From Planctomycetaceae bacterium (GTDB taxonomy: Bacteria; Planctomycetota; Planctomycetia; Pirellulales; Thermoguttaceae): a stretch of DNA of 7,234 nt. The DNA lies in contig JAISBG010000380.1 of assembly GCA_031266315.1 (NCBI GenBank), positions 1-7,234 on the forward strand, given 5' to 3'. Every line of letters starts with the position of its first letter. Position 1 is the stretch's first letter. The notes under the pieces are model-generated. The model searched no databases and was not told the origin of the DNA. It saw nothing but the letters and a program-made list of their open reading frames with translations. The translations under genes and the position numbers were made by a program. Below are positions 1 to 6,893 of the stretch, piece by piece.

Positions 1-23
1 TAGTTCCGGTTGTGGTAGTTGCC

Positions 24-57
24 TAACCCCGTGCTGCGTTGCACTTGCACGGGGTTA
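24..57. repeat. Hairpin, 11-bp perfect inverted repeat
   Basis: The arms TAACCCCGTGC (24-34) and GCACGGGGTTA (47-57) are exact reverse complements around a 12-nt loop, and the loop itself repeats TGC/GCA words. No T-tract follows on either strand, so it is not a canonical intrinsic terminator. It sits 10 nt before a second mini-hairpin (67-81). It resembles the short GC-rich palindromes found in the other gaps of this window and is probably a fragment of a dispersed intergenic repeat. That last point is inference. Confidence 0.55.
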
Positions 58-66
58 TCCATGTTA

Positions 67-81
67 AAGTCCCACGGACTT
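67..81. repeat. Mini-hairpin with 3-nt loop
   Basis: AAGTCC (67-72) pairs with GGACTT (76-81) around the loop CAC. The 6-bp stem and trinucleotide loop match the architecture of the mini-hairpins at 2447-2461, 3931-3950 and 3971-3984. It is probably part of the same kind of dispersed hairpin element as 24-57. The rest of 82-171 is AT-rich with nothing recognisable. Confidence 0.4.
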
Positions 82-171
82 AAGAATCAAAAATATCTTC
101 ACCTTTACTTTTTAACTACGGTGCGTAACATGAGAATTTAATTCAATTGATAGACGATAAATTCGTACATT

Positions 172-229
172 ATCACTGGTTCACACGGACTTTTACGTCA
201 AACGGTGTGAACCAGTGATTTTATTTTCT
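172..229. terminator. gap: Strong 15-bp hairpin 3' of gap
   Basis: A perfect 15-bp inverted repeat has arms 172-186 and 205-219 and an 18-nt loop. It begins 43 nt past the GAPDH stop codon and is the most stable-looking structure in this gap, so it is a likely 3' end or mRNA-stabilising stem for that transcript. The T-rich run (220-229, TTTATTTTCT) lies on the plus-strand side. By intrinsic-terminator logic it would therefore work best on plus-strand transcription entering from the left. For the minus-strand gap transcript no U-tract follows, so factor-independent termination is unproven. Confidence 0.5.
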
Positions 230-262
230 GTTAATCTCCCAACTAATGAACTCTACTAAAAA

Positions 263-1294
<1,032 letters not shown>

Positions 1295-1318
1295 TTAGAT
1301 TAAGTAAATGGTAACGTG

Positions 1319-1386
1319 AAAATGTTCCCAATGTCCTTAACGCCCGCTCCTAACGTTCGCTCACAGACATTGCGACTCAACATTTT
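1319..1386 (-). promoter_or_regulatory. Nested inverted repeat in the gap 5' leader
   Basis: Outer arms AAAATGTT (1319-1326) and AACATTTT (1379-1386) enclose inner arms CAATGTC (1329-1335) and GACATTG (1366-1372). The apical part, read on the minus strand, carries two adjacent near-identical 12-mers, GAGCGAACGTTA and GAGCGGGCGTTA (10 of 12 identical). If transcription starts near 1392, as the promoter candidate implies, this structure forms the first part of the GAPDH leader RNA and could affect stability or translation. It matches no riboswitch family I recognise. It may instead be a small dispersed repeat. Confidence 0.4.
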
Positions 1387-1398
1387 TCAATCGCTATT

Positions 1399-1426
1399 AT
1401 TGTATCCATTGTTCGACCAAATTCAA
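1399..1426 (-). promoter_or_regulatory. Sigma70-type promoter candidate for gap
   Basis: Read on the minus strand, TTGAAT (-35, 1421-1426) is followed after 16 nt by TACAAT (-10, 1399-1404). Each hexamer matches the sigma70 consensus at five of six and at four to five of six positions. The predicted start near 1392 gives a leader of about 110 nt. A weaker alternative further up is TTGACT (1471-1476), then 18 nt, then TAACAA (1447-1452). These are consensus matches only. Confidence 0.45.
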
Positions 1427-1513
1427 CGGGGGAGGAAAATTTCTGATTGTTATTGAGAAAAATAAATAGAAGTCAATCAAAAATGGACACTTTATTTGCG
1501 CACAATGCCTAAC

Positions 1514-2275
1514 TTAACTAAAATCAACTAATTCCAGTCCGATGGGGCAATGGTCACTGCCGAATATTTCGGGATAAATCGCGGCACCGCTCACATGGGA
1601 CATTAGTTGTTGGGAGATCAAAAAGTAATCAATTCGCCAACCGGAATTGTTTGCACGGGCGTTGCTTCGGAAACTCCACCAAGTATAAGCCCCTTCAATA
1701 TCAGGATATTGTGTTCGGAATGTATCCACCAATCCGATTTTCAGTAATTCTGTCATCTTACTGCGTTCCTGATTGGTAAATCCGGGATTATTGTGATTGG
1801 TTTCGGGATGGCGCAAGTCAATTTCTTGATGTGCAACATTAAAATCACCGCAAATAATAATTGGTTTAATTTTGTTGAGTTTTTTCAAATAGGCACGAAA
1901 ATCATCTTCCCATTCCATTCGGTAATCCAATCGGACGAGTTCTTGCCGGGCATTGGGGGTGTAAACATTGACGAGTATAAAGTTTTCCATTTCCAGTGTA
2001 ATCACACGTCCTTCCTGATCGTGTTTCGGAATACCGATACCGTAACGTTCTGTCAACGGTTTCCGGCGGGAAAAAACGGCAGTTCCTGAATACCCTTTTT
2101 TCACCGCACTGTTCCAGAACTGGTAATAGCCGGAAAGATCAACATCGACTTGACCTTTTTGCATTTTTGTTTCTTGAAGACATACGATTTCAGGGTTCAA
2201 CCGCTTGACAACATCCAGAAAACCTTTACCCAAACAAGCCCGTAAGCCGTTCACATTCCATGAAATCAGTTTCAT
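1514..2275 (-). CDS. xth: Exonuclease III-family AP endonuclease
   Basis: A 253-residue DNA-repair nuclease of the exonuclease III / ExoA branch of the endonuclease-exonuclease-phosphatase superfamily. It cleaves the backbone 5' of abasic sites and trims blocked 3' ends in base-excision repair, using a divalent metal. The expected catalytic set is visible: Asn7 (SWNVNG), Glu35 (LQETK), Tyr105 (NVYTPN), Asp144 and Asn146 (GDFNVAH), Asp216 (WRIDYF), and Asp241-His242 in the terminal GSDHCP motif. The length matches the family (about 250-270). ATG at 2275 begins directly with the conserved MKLISWNVNG. The ribosome binding site is weak (GGTGA close to the start). It has its own good promoter (2329-2357), so it need not depend on the DUF1559 gene upstream. 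It ends in TAA. Confidence 0.96.
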   Translation of the reverse strand: MKLISWNVNGLRACLGKGFLDVVKRLNPEIVCLQETKMQKGQVDVDLSGYYQFWNSAVKKGYSGTAVFSRRKPLTERYGIGIPKHDQEGRVITLEMENFILVNVYTPNARQELVRLDYRMEWEDDFRAYLKKLNKIKPIIICGDFNVAHQEIDLRHPETNHNNPGFTNQERSKMTELLKIGLVDTFRTQYPDIEGAYTWWSFRSNARANNSGWRIDYFLISQQLMSHVSGAAIYPEIFGSDHCPIGLELVDFS

Positions 2276-2328
2276 TGATCACCGTGTAAGTTAAAGACAA
2301 ATTCACAAAGTAATTACTCAAAACGCTT

Positions 2329-2357
2329 ATTTTAACGGATTTAACTGTTACGGTCAA
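2329..2357 (-). promoter_or_regulatory. Sigma70-type promoter for xth
   Basis: On the minus strand, TTGACC (-35, 2352-2357) is separated by exactly 17 nt from TAAAAT (-10, 2329-2334). Five of six positions match consensus in each hexamer. Transcription would start near 2322 and give a leader of about 47 nt before the ATG at 2275. Assignment rests on motif match, ideal spacing and position. Confidence 0.65.
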
Positions 2358-2436
2358 CCAATCTTCCCAATTTCACAATCGGGACATTTTGCAGAAAAAA
2401 TTTGTAAAAATCGGCGATCATAAGATAAGTAACACA

Positions 2437-2562
2437 AGGTGGGCGACCCTTCACTGAAGGGGCGCGTCGGCGTTAACCGACAGTGAATCAGATTAACGAC
2501 GGCAAAATGAAGACTCTACCGGCGCAACCGCCCAGCGGGCTTTTTGATAAATAGCCCACCTC
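2437..2562. repeat. Composite hairpin repeat, copy 1
   Basis: The gap 2276-2651 contains this compact structured block. Outer arms AGGTGGGC (2437-2444) and GCCCACCT (2554-2561) are perfect inverted repeats. Between them are CCCTTC-act-GAAGGG (2447-2461), GTCGG/CCGAC (2466-2470/2477-2481) and GCCC-agc-GGGC (2530-2540, followed by TTTTT on the plus strand, so terminator-like in that direction). TTCACTG (2450-2456) also pairs with CAGTGAA (2481-2487), giving alternative folds. The right end recurs at 7216-7234 in opposite orientation with 18 of 19 bases matching, which shows that the block is a dispersed element and marks one boundary. It lies between the DUF1559 stop (2652) and the xth promoter. 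The flanks 2358-2436 and 2563-2651 show nothing recognisable. Confidence 0.65.
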
Positions 2563-2651
2563 ATTCTTTGTTCTACCCACCTCTGTTTATCTCAACACCT
2601 TAAATATCTCTGTTCACCCTCAATATCATAGCATTGTGGAATTGATCATTA

Positions 2652-3770
2652 TCAAGGGAGTTGAGCTGATTCCGCACCGTTAATTGTTCCGGCGGCTCCC
2701 CAAACTCCAAAGGGTGATTTTTTGGAAAAGGTGTTCGCCGGATTTTGTGTGAAATCGTTACCGCAATCAATGGTTTCGGAAACAAACCGGCTGGAACCAT
2801 CCAACATTCCAACTACAACTCCGCCGCTATGATAACTGCTCGTTGAGTAAACTCCTTTTTGTTCCAATATCCACGAAGTTGCGGTTGCGGTTCCATTTGT
2901 TGCACACGTTGGAGAATTGGGCGGCAAAATCGTTTGAAAACCGGAATATCCCATTTGACCCGACGCCCAACGGCAACCTTTTTTTCCAAAAGTCATTGAT
3001 GCCGCCGCTGCAACCACTTCATCGCCGTTGCCTTTTTGGTTAAAACAATCTTTGGGTGTAAATGTTGCAGAACCAAGTTGAACAACACCGATTTTATATT
3101 TCACTTCATTGAGGTCGTTGAAAAGACCGCAAAGTGATTCGGAAACCGCAATTGTGTTACTGGTTCCGTCGGTGATAGAGCCGGAATCAACTTTGATGTA
3201 ATCTCCGCGAGCCAAAACACCACGAACAAATTGTTCATTGTGCATACAAATCAGATCGCCCCAACAACCGTGATAACTTGTTCGGGCGAGATCGCCTCCT
3301 CCTTTCATAAAGGCGTTGGCGTCCGACGGGCAACGTAAATTGGCAATCACCGCGTCACGATAAACGGCTCCGTTTCCCGGATGAACAGCGTTGTAATCAG
3401 GAGGATCAGGATTCATCGCCGCGTATTTGGCACATTCCGCCGAGACAGCATCATAAATTGCCTGCTGTTCGTAAAACGGAGCCAACGTCATCAGAAATCC
3501 AATCAAATCGACATTGCCGATGATTTGAGTCGGATTACTTGCCTTTTTGTAACCTCTCCAGATTGGGTCATTGGAACCGGCAGGGAAACGGTTTTGTGCC
3601 ACATGGAAATTGTGGAACGCTAAACCGAGTTGTTTGGTGTTGTTCAGACATTGTGAACGTCTTGCTGCTTCTCTTGCCGCTTGAACAGCAGGAAGAAGTA
3701 ATGCGATTAAAACACCAATAATCGCAATGACAACAAGTAATTCAACCAAAGTAAATGCAAAACGTTTCAT
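2652..3770 (-). CDS. DUF1559 prepilin-like protein (paralogue 1)
   Basis: A 372-residue protein of the planctomycete DUF1559 family, whose function is unknown. The N-terminus is a short basic leader followed by a prepilin-type signal and hydrophobic helix: MKRFA then [14 protein letters not shown], with Glu at +5. Processing by a prepilin peptidase and anchoring or assembly in the envelope is inferred. The residue before the cut site is Ala5, where the other two copies here have Gly; Ala is tolerated in some prepilins. The helix ends in REAARRSQC (Cys41). The body contains RCPSD (146-150), TSYHGCWGD (164-172), ILPPNSPTC (281-289), and the H-X9-DG motif with His314 and Asp324-Gly325. ATG at 3770 is fixed by AAGGAG (3777-3782) 6 nt upstream. 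It most resembles paralogue 3 (shared DPIWRxYK and FTPxDC segments). Stop is TGA. No clear promoter was found; the leader holds a triple 13-bp repeat. Confidence 0.95.
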   Translation of the reverse strand: MKRFAFTLVELLVVIAIIGVLIALLLPAVQAAREAARRSQCLNNTKQLGLAFHNFHVAQNRFPAGSNDPIWRGYKKASNPTQIIGNVDLIGFLMTLAPFYEQQAIYDAVSAECAKYAAMNPDPPDYNAVHPGNGAVYRDAVIANLRCPSDANAFMKGGGDLARTSYHGCWGDLICMHNEQFVRGVLARGDYIKVDSGSITDGTSNTIAVSESLCGLFNDLNEVKYKIGVVQLGSATFTPKDCFNQKGNGDEVVAAAASMTFGKKGCRWASGQMGYSGFQTILPPNSPTCATNGTATATSWILEQKGVYSTSSYHSGGVVVGMLDGSSRFVSETIDCGNDFTQNPANTFSKKSPFGVWGAAGTINGAESAQLP

Positions 3771-3786
3771 AAAAATCTCCTTGAAT

Positions 3787-3825
3787 TGTTTTAGTAAACT
3801 GTTTTAGTAAACTGTTTTAGTAAAT
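3787..3825 (-). repeat. Three tandem copies of a 13-bp unit in a 5' leader
   Basis: The unit TGTTTTAGTAAAC occurs at 3787-3799 and 3800-3812 exactly and at 3813-3825 with one change in the last base; a partial fourth unit (TGTTTT) follows at 3826-3831. The array sits 5-43 nt beyond the Shine-Dalgarno of paralogue 1, so it lies in the leader or promoter region. Each unit is a weak dyad (GTTT...AAAC). It could be a repeated protein-binding site or a copy-number-variable spacer; the sequence alone does not decide. Confidence 0.7.
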
Positions 3826-3902
3826 TGTTTTTTTATACCGTGTTAGGGTTTTATTTGGTATTTTTTAAGTAACTATTTTCTGGATTGTTCCGAAACACCG
3901 AG

Positions 3903-4093
3903 TAGCCCGATAGGGCTTTATTTTCGTAACCGCAGGTCTTTGACCTGCGGTTACGAGCCTACAAAATCACTGCCTGAAAGGCAGAATTTTAACTCGTTGC
4001 TGGATTAAGTTCTGCCTTTCAGGCAGTAGGCTGTTTGTCGTTACACCGCAGGTCAAAGACCTGCGGTTATGAAAATGAAGCCCTATCGGGCTA
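3903..4093. repeat. 191-bp palindrome built from smaller palindromes
   Basis: The block at 3903-3951 is the reverse complement of 4045-4093 (47 of 49 bases). Closer in, 3956-3961 pairs with 4027-4032, and 3969-3986 pairs perfectly with 4010-4027 (18 bp) around a 23-nt centre. Each module is itself a hairpin: AGCCC-gata-GGGCT (3904-3917), ACCGCAGGTC-ttt-GACCTGCGGT (3930-3951 region), and CTGCCT-gaa-AGGCAG (3970-3984 region). The order is A-B-C then C-B-A. Diverged outer arms may extend it to about 3832-4195. No coding frame or transposase is present. It lies in the 472-nt gap (3771-4242) between paralogues 2 and 1. It is probably a dispersed non-coding element, MITE- or REP-like; this classification is inference. 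Confidence 0.8.
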
Positions 4094-4242
4094 TCTATTT
4101 TTTATACCTGCTAAGTAAATAGTTATGCCAACTTTTAACAAAAATTCCACTGAATAGTTATAAAAATACTGATTTTATGACGAACACCGTATAAATTGTG
4201 AAAATGAATATTGAACGAAAAAACAAAAAAGTTGTTGCGATA

Positions 4243-5472
4243 TTACGGCATTGCCGGATTTTCACCGCCTGCACGAGTTCCGAGCTCACTCCAAACGCCG
4301 TAAATCGCCGGTCCCGTGTAATTTTTCAAATTACCGGTTCCGCCGGTAGCGGGAAAACCGTCAACGCCGTTGGCAATTGTGTAACTGAGATTTGTTGTAT
4401 TGATTGTTTCGGAAAAAAACCGTACCGAAGCATCGCCCAACGCAACATTAACTCCGCCGGCATGAAAACTGCTTGGTGTTGTCAATACTTTAGCGCTATC
4501 GTTGTCCTGATAACCGCAAGACGGTGAATTGGGCGGCAAAATGGTAAAGAATAACGTTGCGCGATTACCACTCACGCTTCCCCAATAACGTCCGATAGTG
4601 GCACTTTGTTTTGCCGGAGTGTTGAACTCGCCGTCGCTGCCCCGAATATCCATGCAAACACTAACCGGCGACATTTTATTATTGTCCGAATTTGTAGCGG
4701 GATTACCGATTCCTCCCCGAATAAATTGTGAAACTTTATTGTCTCCGATACACATTTCCGAAAGAAAAACCGTGTTACTTAAACCGTCGGCAATTCCTTC
4801 AAAACCGAACATAATTCCCGACGCGTGCATCACAAACGGACTACGCGCCACCGTGTACCAATCCCAATAAACCCACAAATCGCCGCGATTACAGTGATAA
4901 CTGGTTTGACCGGGGAAATTATCTGCGATTGTCCGGTTTCGCGACGAAGGACAAAGGAACATCGCGATTTTGGCATTCCAAGGAGTTTTTTGTTGCGTTC
5001 CTGTCGAGTCGGCGTATTGTCCAGTATTGGGACCGCGATAAGCTCGGTTTGTGCCGTCAGGGTCGCCAAGTCCGATTTTGGCATCTTCCAACGCTCCATC
5101 GTAAACGGATTGTTGTTCGACGTAGGGGAGAAGTTGTGCCAAGTAACTAATATCACGCCGGATACCAACCGTAGTATCCAACGGTGTTTTACCTTCCGAC
5201 TCGTTGGGGGCGATCATAAAATGTTTCGAGTAAGCGGCGGCGGGCAAAAAGGTGTTGGTGTCGTGAAAGTTGTGAACCGCAATGGACAATTGTTTCAAAT
5301 TATTGACACATTGCGAACGCCGCGCCGCTTCGCGTGCCGCCTGAACCGCCGGTAACAGTAACGCAATTAAAACTCCAATAATTGCGATCACTACCAGCAA
5401 TTCAACAAGCGTAAAACCATTGACTCTCTGAATTTTTTGAACAGTTTTAATACATCGTTTGTTGTTTTTCAT
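4243..5472 (-). CDS. DUF1559 prepilin-like protein (paralogue 2)
   Basis: A 409-residue DUF1559 protein of unknown function with a prepilin-type N-terminus. The 19-residue basic leader ends in Gly19; the mature protein would begin at Phe20 with Glu24 at +5, then a hydrophobic helix to about residue 45 and REAARRSQC (Cys55). The body has FLCPSS (172-177), TSYHCNRGD (190-198), and ILPPNSPSC (311-319). The C-terminal family motif reads His337 then Asp347-Ala348, so the usual H-X9-DG has become H-X9-DA. It is the most diverged of the three: it lacks the DPIWR and FTPxDC blocks shared by the others. ATG at 5472 is supported by AAGGAG (5481-5486) 8 nt upstream on the minus strand. A clear promoter was not found in the 181-nt gap before paralogue 3, which holds two hairpins, so read-through from paralogue 3 is possible. 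Stop is TAA-type, read from TTA at 4243. Confidence 0.95.
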   Translation of the reverse strand: MKNNKRCIKTVQKIQRVNGFTLVELLVVIAIIGVLIALLLPAVQAAREAARRSQCVNNLKQLSIAVHNFHDTNTFLPAAAYSKHFMIAPNESEGKTPLDTTVGIRRDISYLAQLLPYVEQQSVYDGALEDAKIGLGDPDGTNRAYRGPNTGQYADSTGTQQKTPWNAKIAMFLCPSSRNRTIADNFPGQTSYHCNRGDLWVYWDWYTVARSPFVMHASGIMFGFEGIADGLSNTVFLSEMCIGDNKVSQFIRGGIGNPATNSDNNKMSPVSVCMDIRGSDGEFNTPAKQSATIGRYWGSVSGNRATLFFTILPPNSPSCGYQDNDSAKVLTTPSSFHAGGVNVALGDASVRFFSETINTTNLSYTIANGVDGFPATGGTGNLKNYTGPAIYGVWSELGTRAGGENPAMP

Positions 5473-5579
5473 TGGATAATCTCCTTAGAAATGGGTTGAA
5501 AATGAAAAAATAAAATTGGAAACAAAAAATCTTCAATATTATTTGTTCAGAAACCCAAACGCCGTTTTCGTTTCAAGAG

Positions 5580-5608
5580 AGAACAATTCCATTTAACGTA
5601 ATTGTTCT
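5580..5608 (-). terminator. 9-bp hairpin between DUF1559 genes
   Basis: AGAACAATT (5580-5588) and AATTGTTCT (5600-5608) form a perfect 9-bp stem with an 11-nt loop. It lies about 45 nt past the stop of paralogue 3 and upstream of paralogue 2. On the minus-strand transcript it is followed by CTCTTG rather than a U-tract, so it could terminate, attenuate or merely stabilise the transcript. The type is a positional guess. Confidence 0.35.
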
Positions 5609-5622
5609 TGTCTGAAATTTTT

Positions 5623-5653
5623 CCTGACGTTTGCGGTTCTGAACAAACGCAGG
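5623..5653 (-). terminator. Hairpin abutting the stop codon of paralogue 3
   Basis: CCTG-CGTTTG (5623-5633, with bulged A at 5627) pairs with CAAACG-CAGG (5644-5653): ten base pairs around a 10-nt loop. It starts immediately after the stop codon of paralogue 3. The minus-strand RNA continues with AAAAAUUU, which is not a typical terminator tail. Together with 5580-5608 it forms a two-hairpin 3' end that probably separates expression of paralogues 3 and 2. Confidence 0.4.
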
Positions 5654-6832
5654 TTACTGTAGGGGTTTGGATTCGGAACCGGCAATACTTCCGGCTGCGC
5701 CCCAAACTCCGTAAACAGATTTACCGGAATGAGTCGGCATTGTGATTTGAGACAAATCACCGCAATCAATTGTTTCGGAAATAAACCGAACAGAACCGTC
5801 CAACAATCCGCCAACAACTCCGCCGCTATGATTACTGCTTGCGGAAATCATGCCGATATTTTCAAGAGCCCAATTACTGGGAGCGGTATCCTGAAAAGCG
5901 CAAGACGGTGAATTGGGCGGGAGAATCGTGTGAAAACAGGAATAACCGTTTTGAGTAGCAGCCCAACGAACTCCTTTTCTACCGCGTCCGACATCAACAC
6001 CGCCATGTTGTTTGAGGTCGCCGTTCTCGCCTTTCAGGTTCAAACAATCCTGAGGAGTAAAAGTTGATGCTTCGGCTTTGGAGAGTGCGGCAACAGCAAT
6101 TTTGTACTTATCCTCGCTATCCTGATTTCTTGCGGCGAGTGATTCGGAAAGAATGATCGTGTTGGAAGTTCCGTCGGTAACTTCTCCCATGTCAATGACT
6201 TTTTGATCATACCGAACAAGAATACCATGCGGAGCAAATTCAATTCTAGTGCCTTCGGCGTAAATCGGATTCGGAGCAGTGGTGGCAACACACCAACTAT
6301 CCCATCGACAAATCGTATCACCCAAACAACCGTGATAACTTGTCCGGGTTAGATTGCCGGTGAACATCTTGGCGTAAAGATCGGACGGACAACGAAATGC
6401 GATAATTTCAAAATTCTGAAATGTCGCACCGTCCGGAGCATCGGCGTTGGTAGTTCCAGAAGTGTTGGCTTTTTCCTGACATTTGGCGTGAATGGAATCG
6501 TACACCGCTTGCTGTTCGATGTACGGAAGAATTAACGTCAGGAAGTTATATTGGAGTGTGAAACCAAGATATTGGGTTGGCGCGTCTTTTTGTTTGTAAC
6601 TTCGCCAGATCGGGTCAACTCCGCCTGCCGGAAATCGTTTGTTGGTGTCATGGAAATTTTGGAACGCCAACGAGAGTTGCTTGACGTTGTTTGTACATTG
6701 TGAACGCCTTGCCGCTTCGCGGGCAGCCTGAACCGCAGGCAACAGAAGTGCGATTAACACCCCGATAATCGCAATCACCACAAGAAGTTCGACTAACGTA
6801 AAACCAAACGGTGAAGAACGAATGAATTGCAA
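5654..6832 (-). CDS. DUF1559 prepilin-like protein (paralogue 3), 5' end disrupted
   Basis: The downstream 392 residues form a complete DUF1559 protein of unknown function. They include the prepilin-type segment SSPFG then FTLVELL with Glu15 at +5, helix to REAARRSQC (Cys46), FRCPSD (146-151), TSYHGCLGD (164-172), ILPPNSPSC (303-311), and H-X9-DG with His335 and Asp345-Gly346. It is closely similar to paralogue 1. The start is doubtful. The only initiator in frame near the signal is TTG at 6832, without a Shine-Dalgarno. The frame stays open up to a TAA at 6929-6931 yet contains no ATG or GTG. A promoter, a ribosome binding site and an ATG (6993-6995) lie upstream in another frame, separated by a 12-G run. 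A one-base contraction of that run would give a 446-residue protein. Treat 5654-6832 as the minimum extent of a gene that probably begins at 6995. It ends in TAA. Confidence 0.88.
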   Translation of the reverse strand: MQFIRSSPFGFTLVELLVVIAIIGVLIALLLPAVQAAREAARRSQCTNNVKQLSLAFQNFHDTNKRFPAGGVDPIWRSYKQKDAPTQYLGFTLQYNFLTLILPYIEQQAVYDSIHAKCQEKANTSGTTNADAPDGATFQNFEIIAFRCPSDLYAKMFTGNLTRTSYHGCLGDTICRWDSWCVATTAPNPIYAEGTRIEFAPHGILVRYDQKVIDMGEVTDGTSNTIILSESLAARNQDSEDKYKIAVAALSKAEASTFTPQDCLNLKGENGDLKQHGGVDVGRGRKGVRWAATQNGYSCFHTILPPNSPSCAFQDTAPSNWALENIGMISASSNHSGGVVGGLLDGSVRFISETIDCGDLSQITMPTHSGKSVYGVWGAAGSIAGSESKPLQ

Positions 6833-6893
6833 GAATTTTGCGGAAAAACATTCGGAAGTACAACTCTTTTCACGGTCTGTTTTTAACTCTCTC

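Noticed and set aside
1..262. 3' end of a gene entering from the left
   Set aside because: The first bases read TAG, but no coding-like frame or protein motif can be recognised in so short a stretch.
2530..2545. Intrinsic terminator of paralogue 1
   Set aside because: The GCCC-GGGC stem with TTTTT is oriented for plus-strand transcription, opposite to the gene, and the stem is only 4 bp; it fits better as part of the composite repeat.
3787..4093. CRISPR array from the tandem and inverted repeats
   Set aside because: The 13-bp units are directly adjacent without spacers and the larger repeats are inverted; there are no regular spacer-sized intervals.
3903..4093. Insertion sequence remnant
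   Set aside because: No frame within the block resembles a transposase and no target-site duplication is clear; only a non-coding MITE- or REP-like label is supportable.
4825..5355. Open frame of 176 codons on the plus strand
   Set aside because: It lies wholly antisense inside paralogue 2, has no ribosome binding site or recognisable motif, and the minus-strand frame is clearly conserved.
6830..6832. TTG as the genuine start of paralogue 3
   Set aside because: It is kept only as the minimum extent: there is no Shine-Dalgarno before it, whereas paralogues 1 and 2 and gap all have AAGGAG, and a better promoter, RBS and ATG set lies upstream.
6648..6863. Alternative minus-strand frame beginning at TTG 6863 near the paralogue 3 start
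   Set aside because: It overlaps the conserved prepilin segment in the wrong frame and shows no homology-like features; it is a shadow of the DUF1559 coding sequence.
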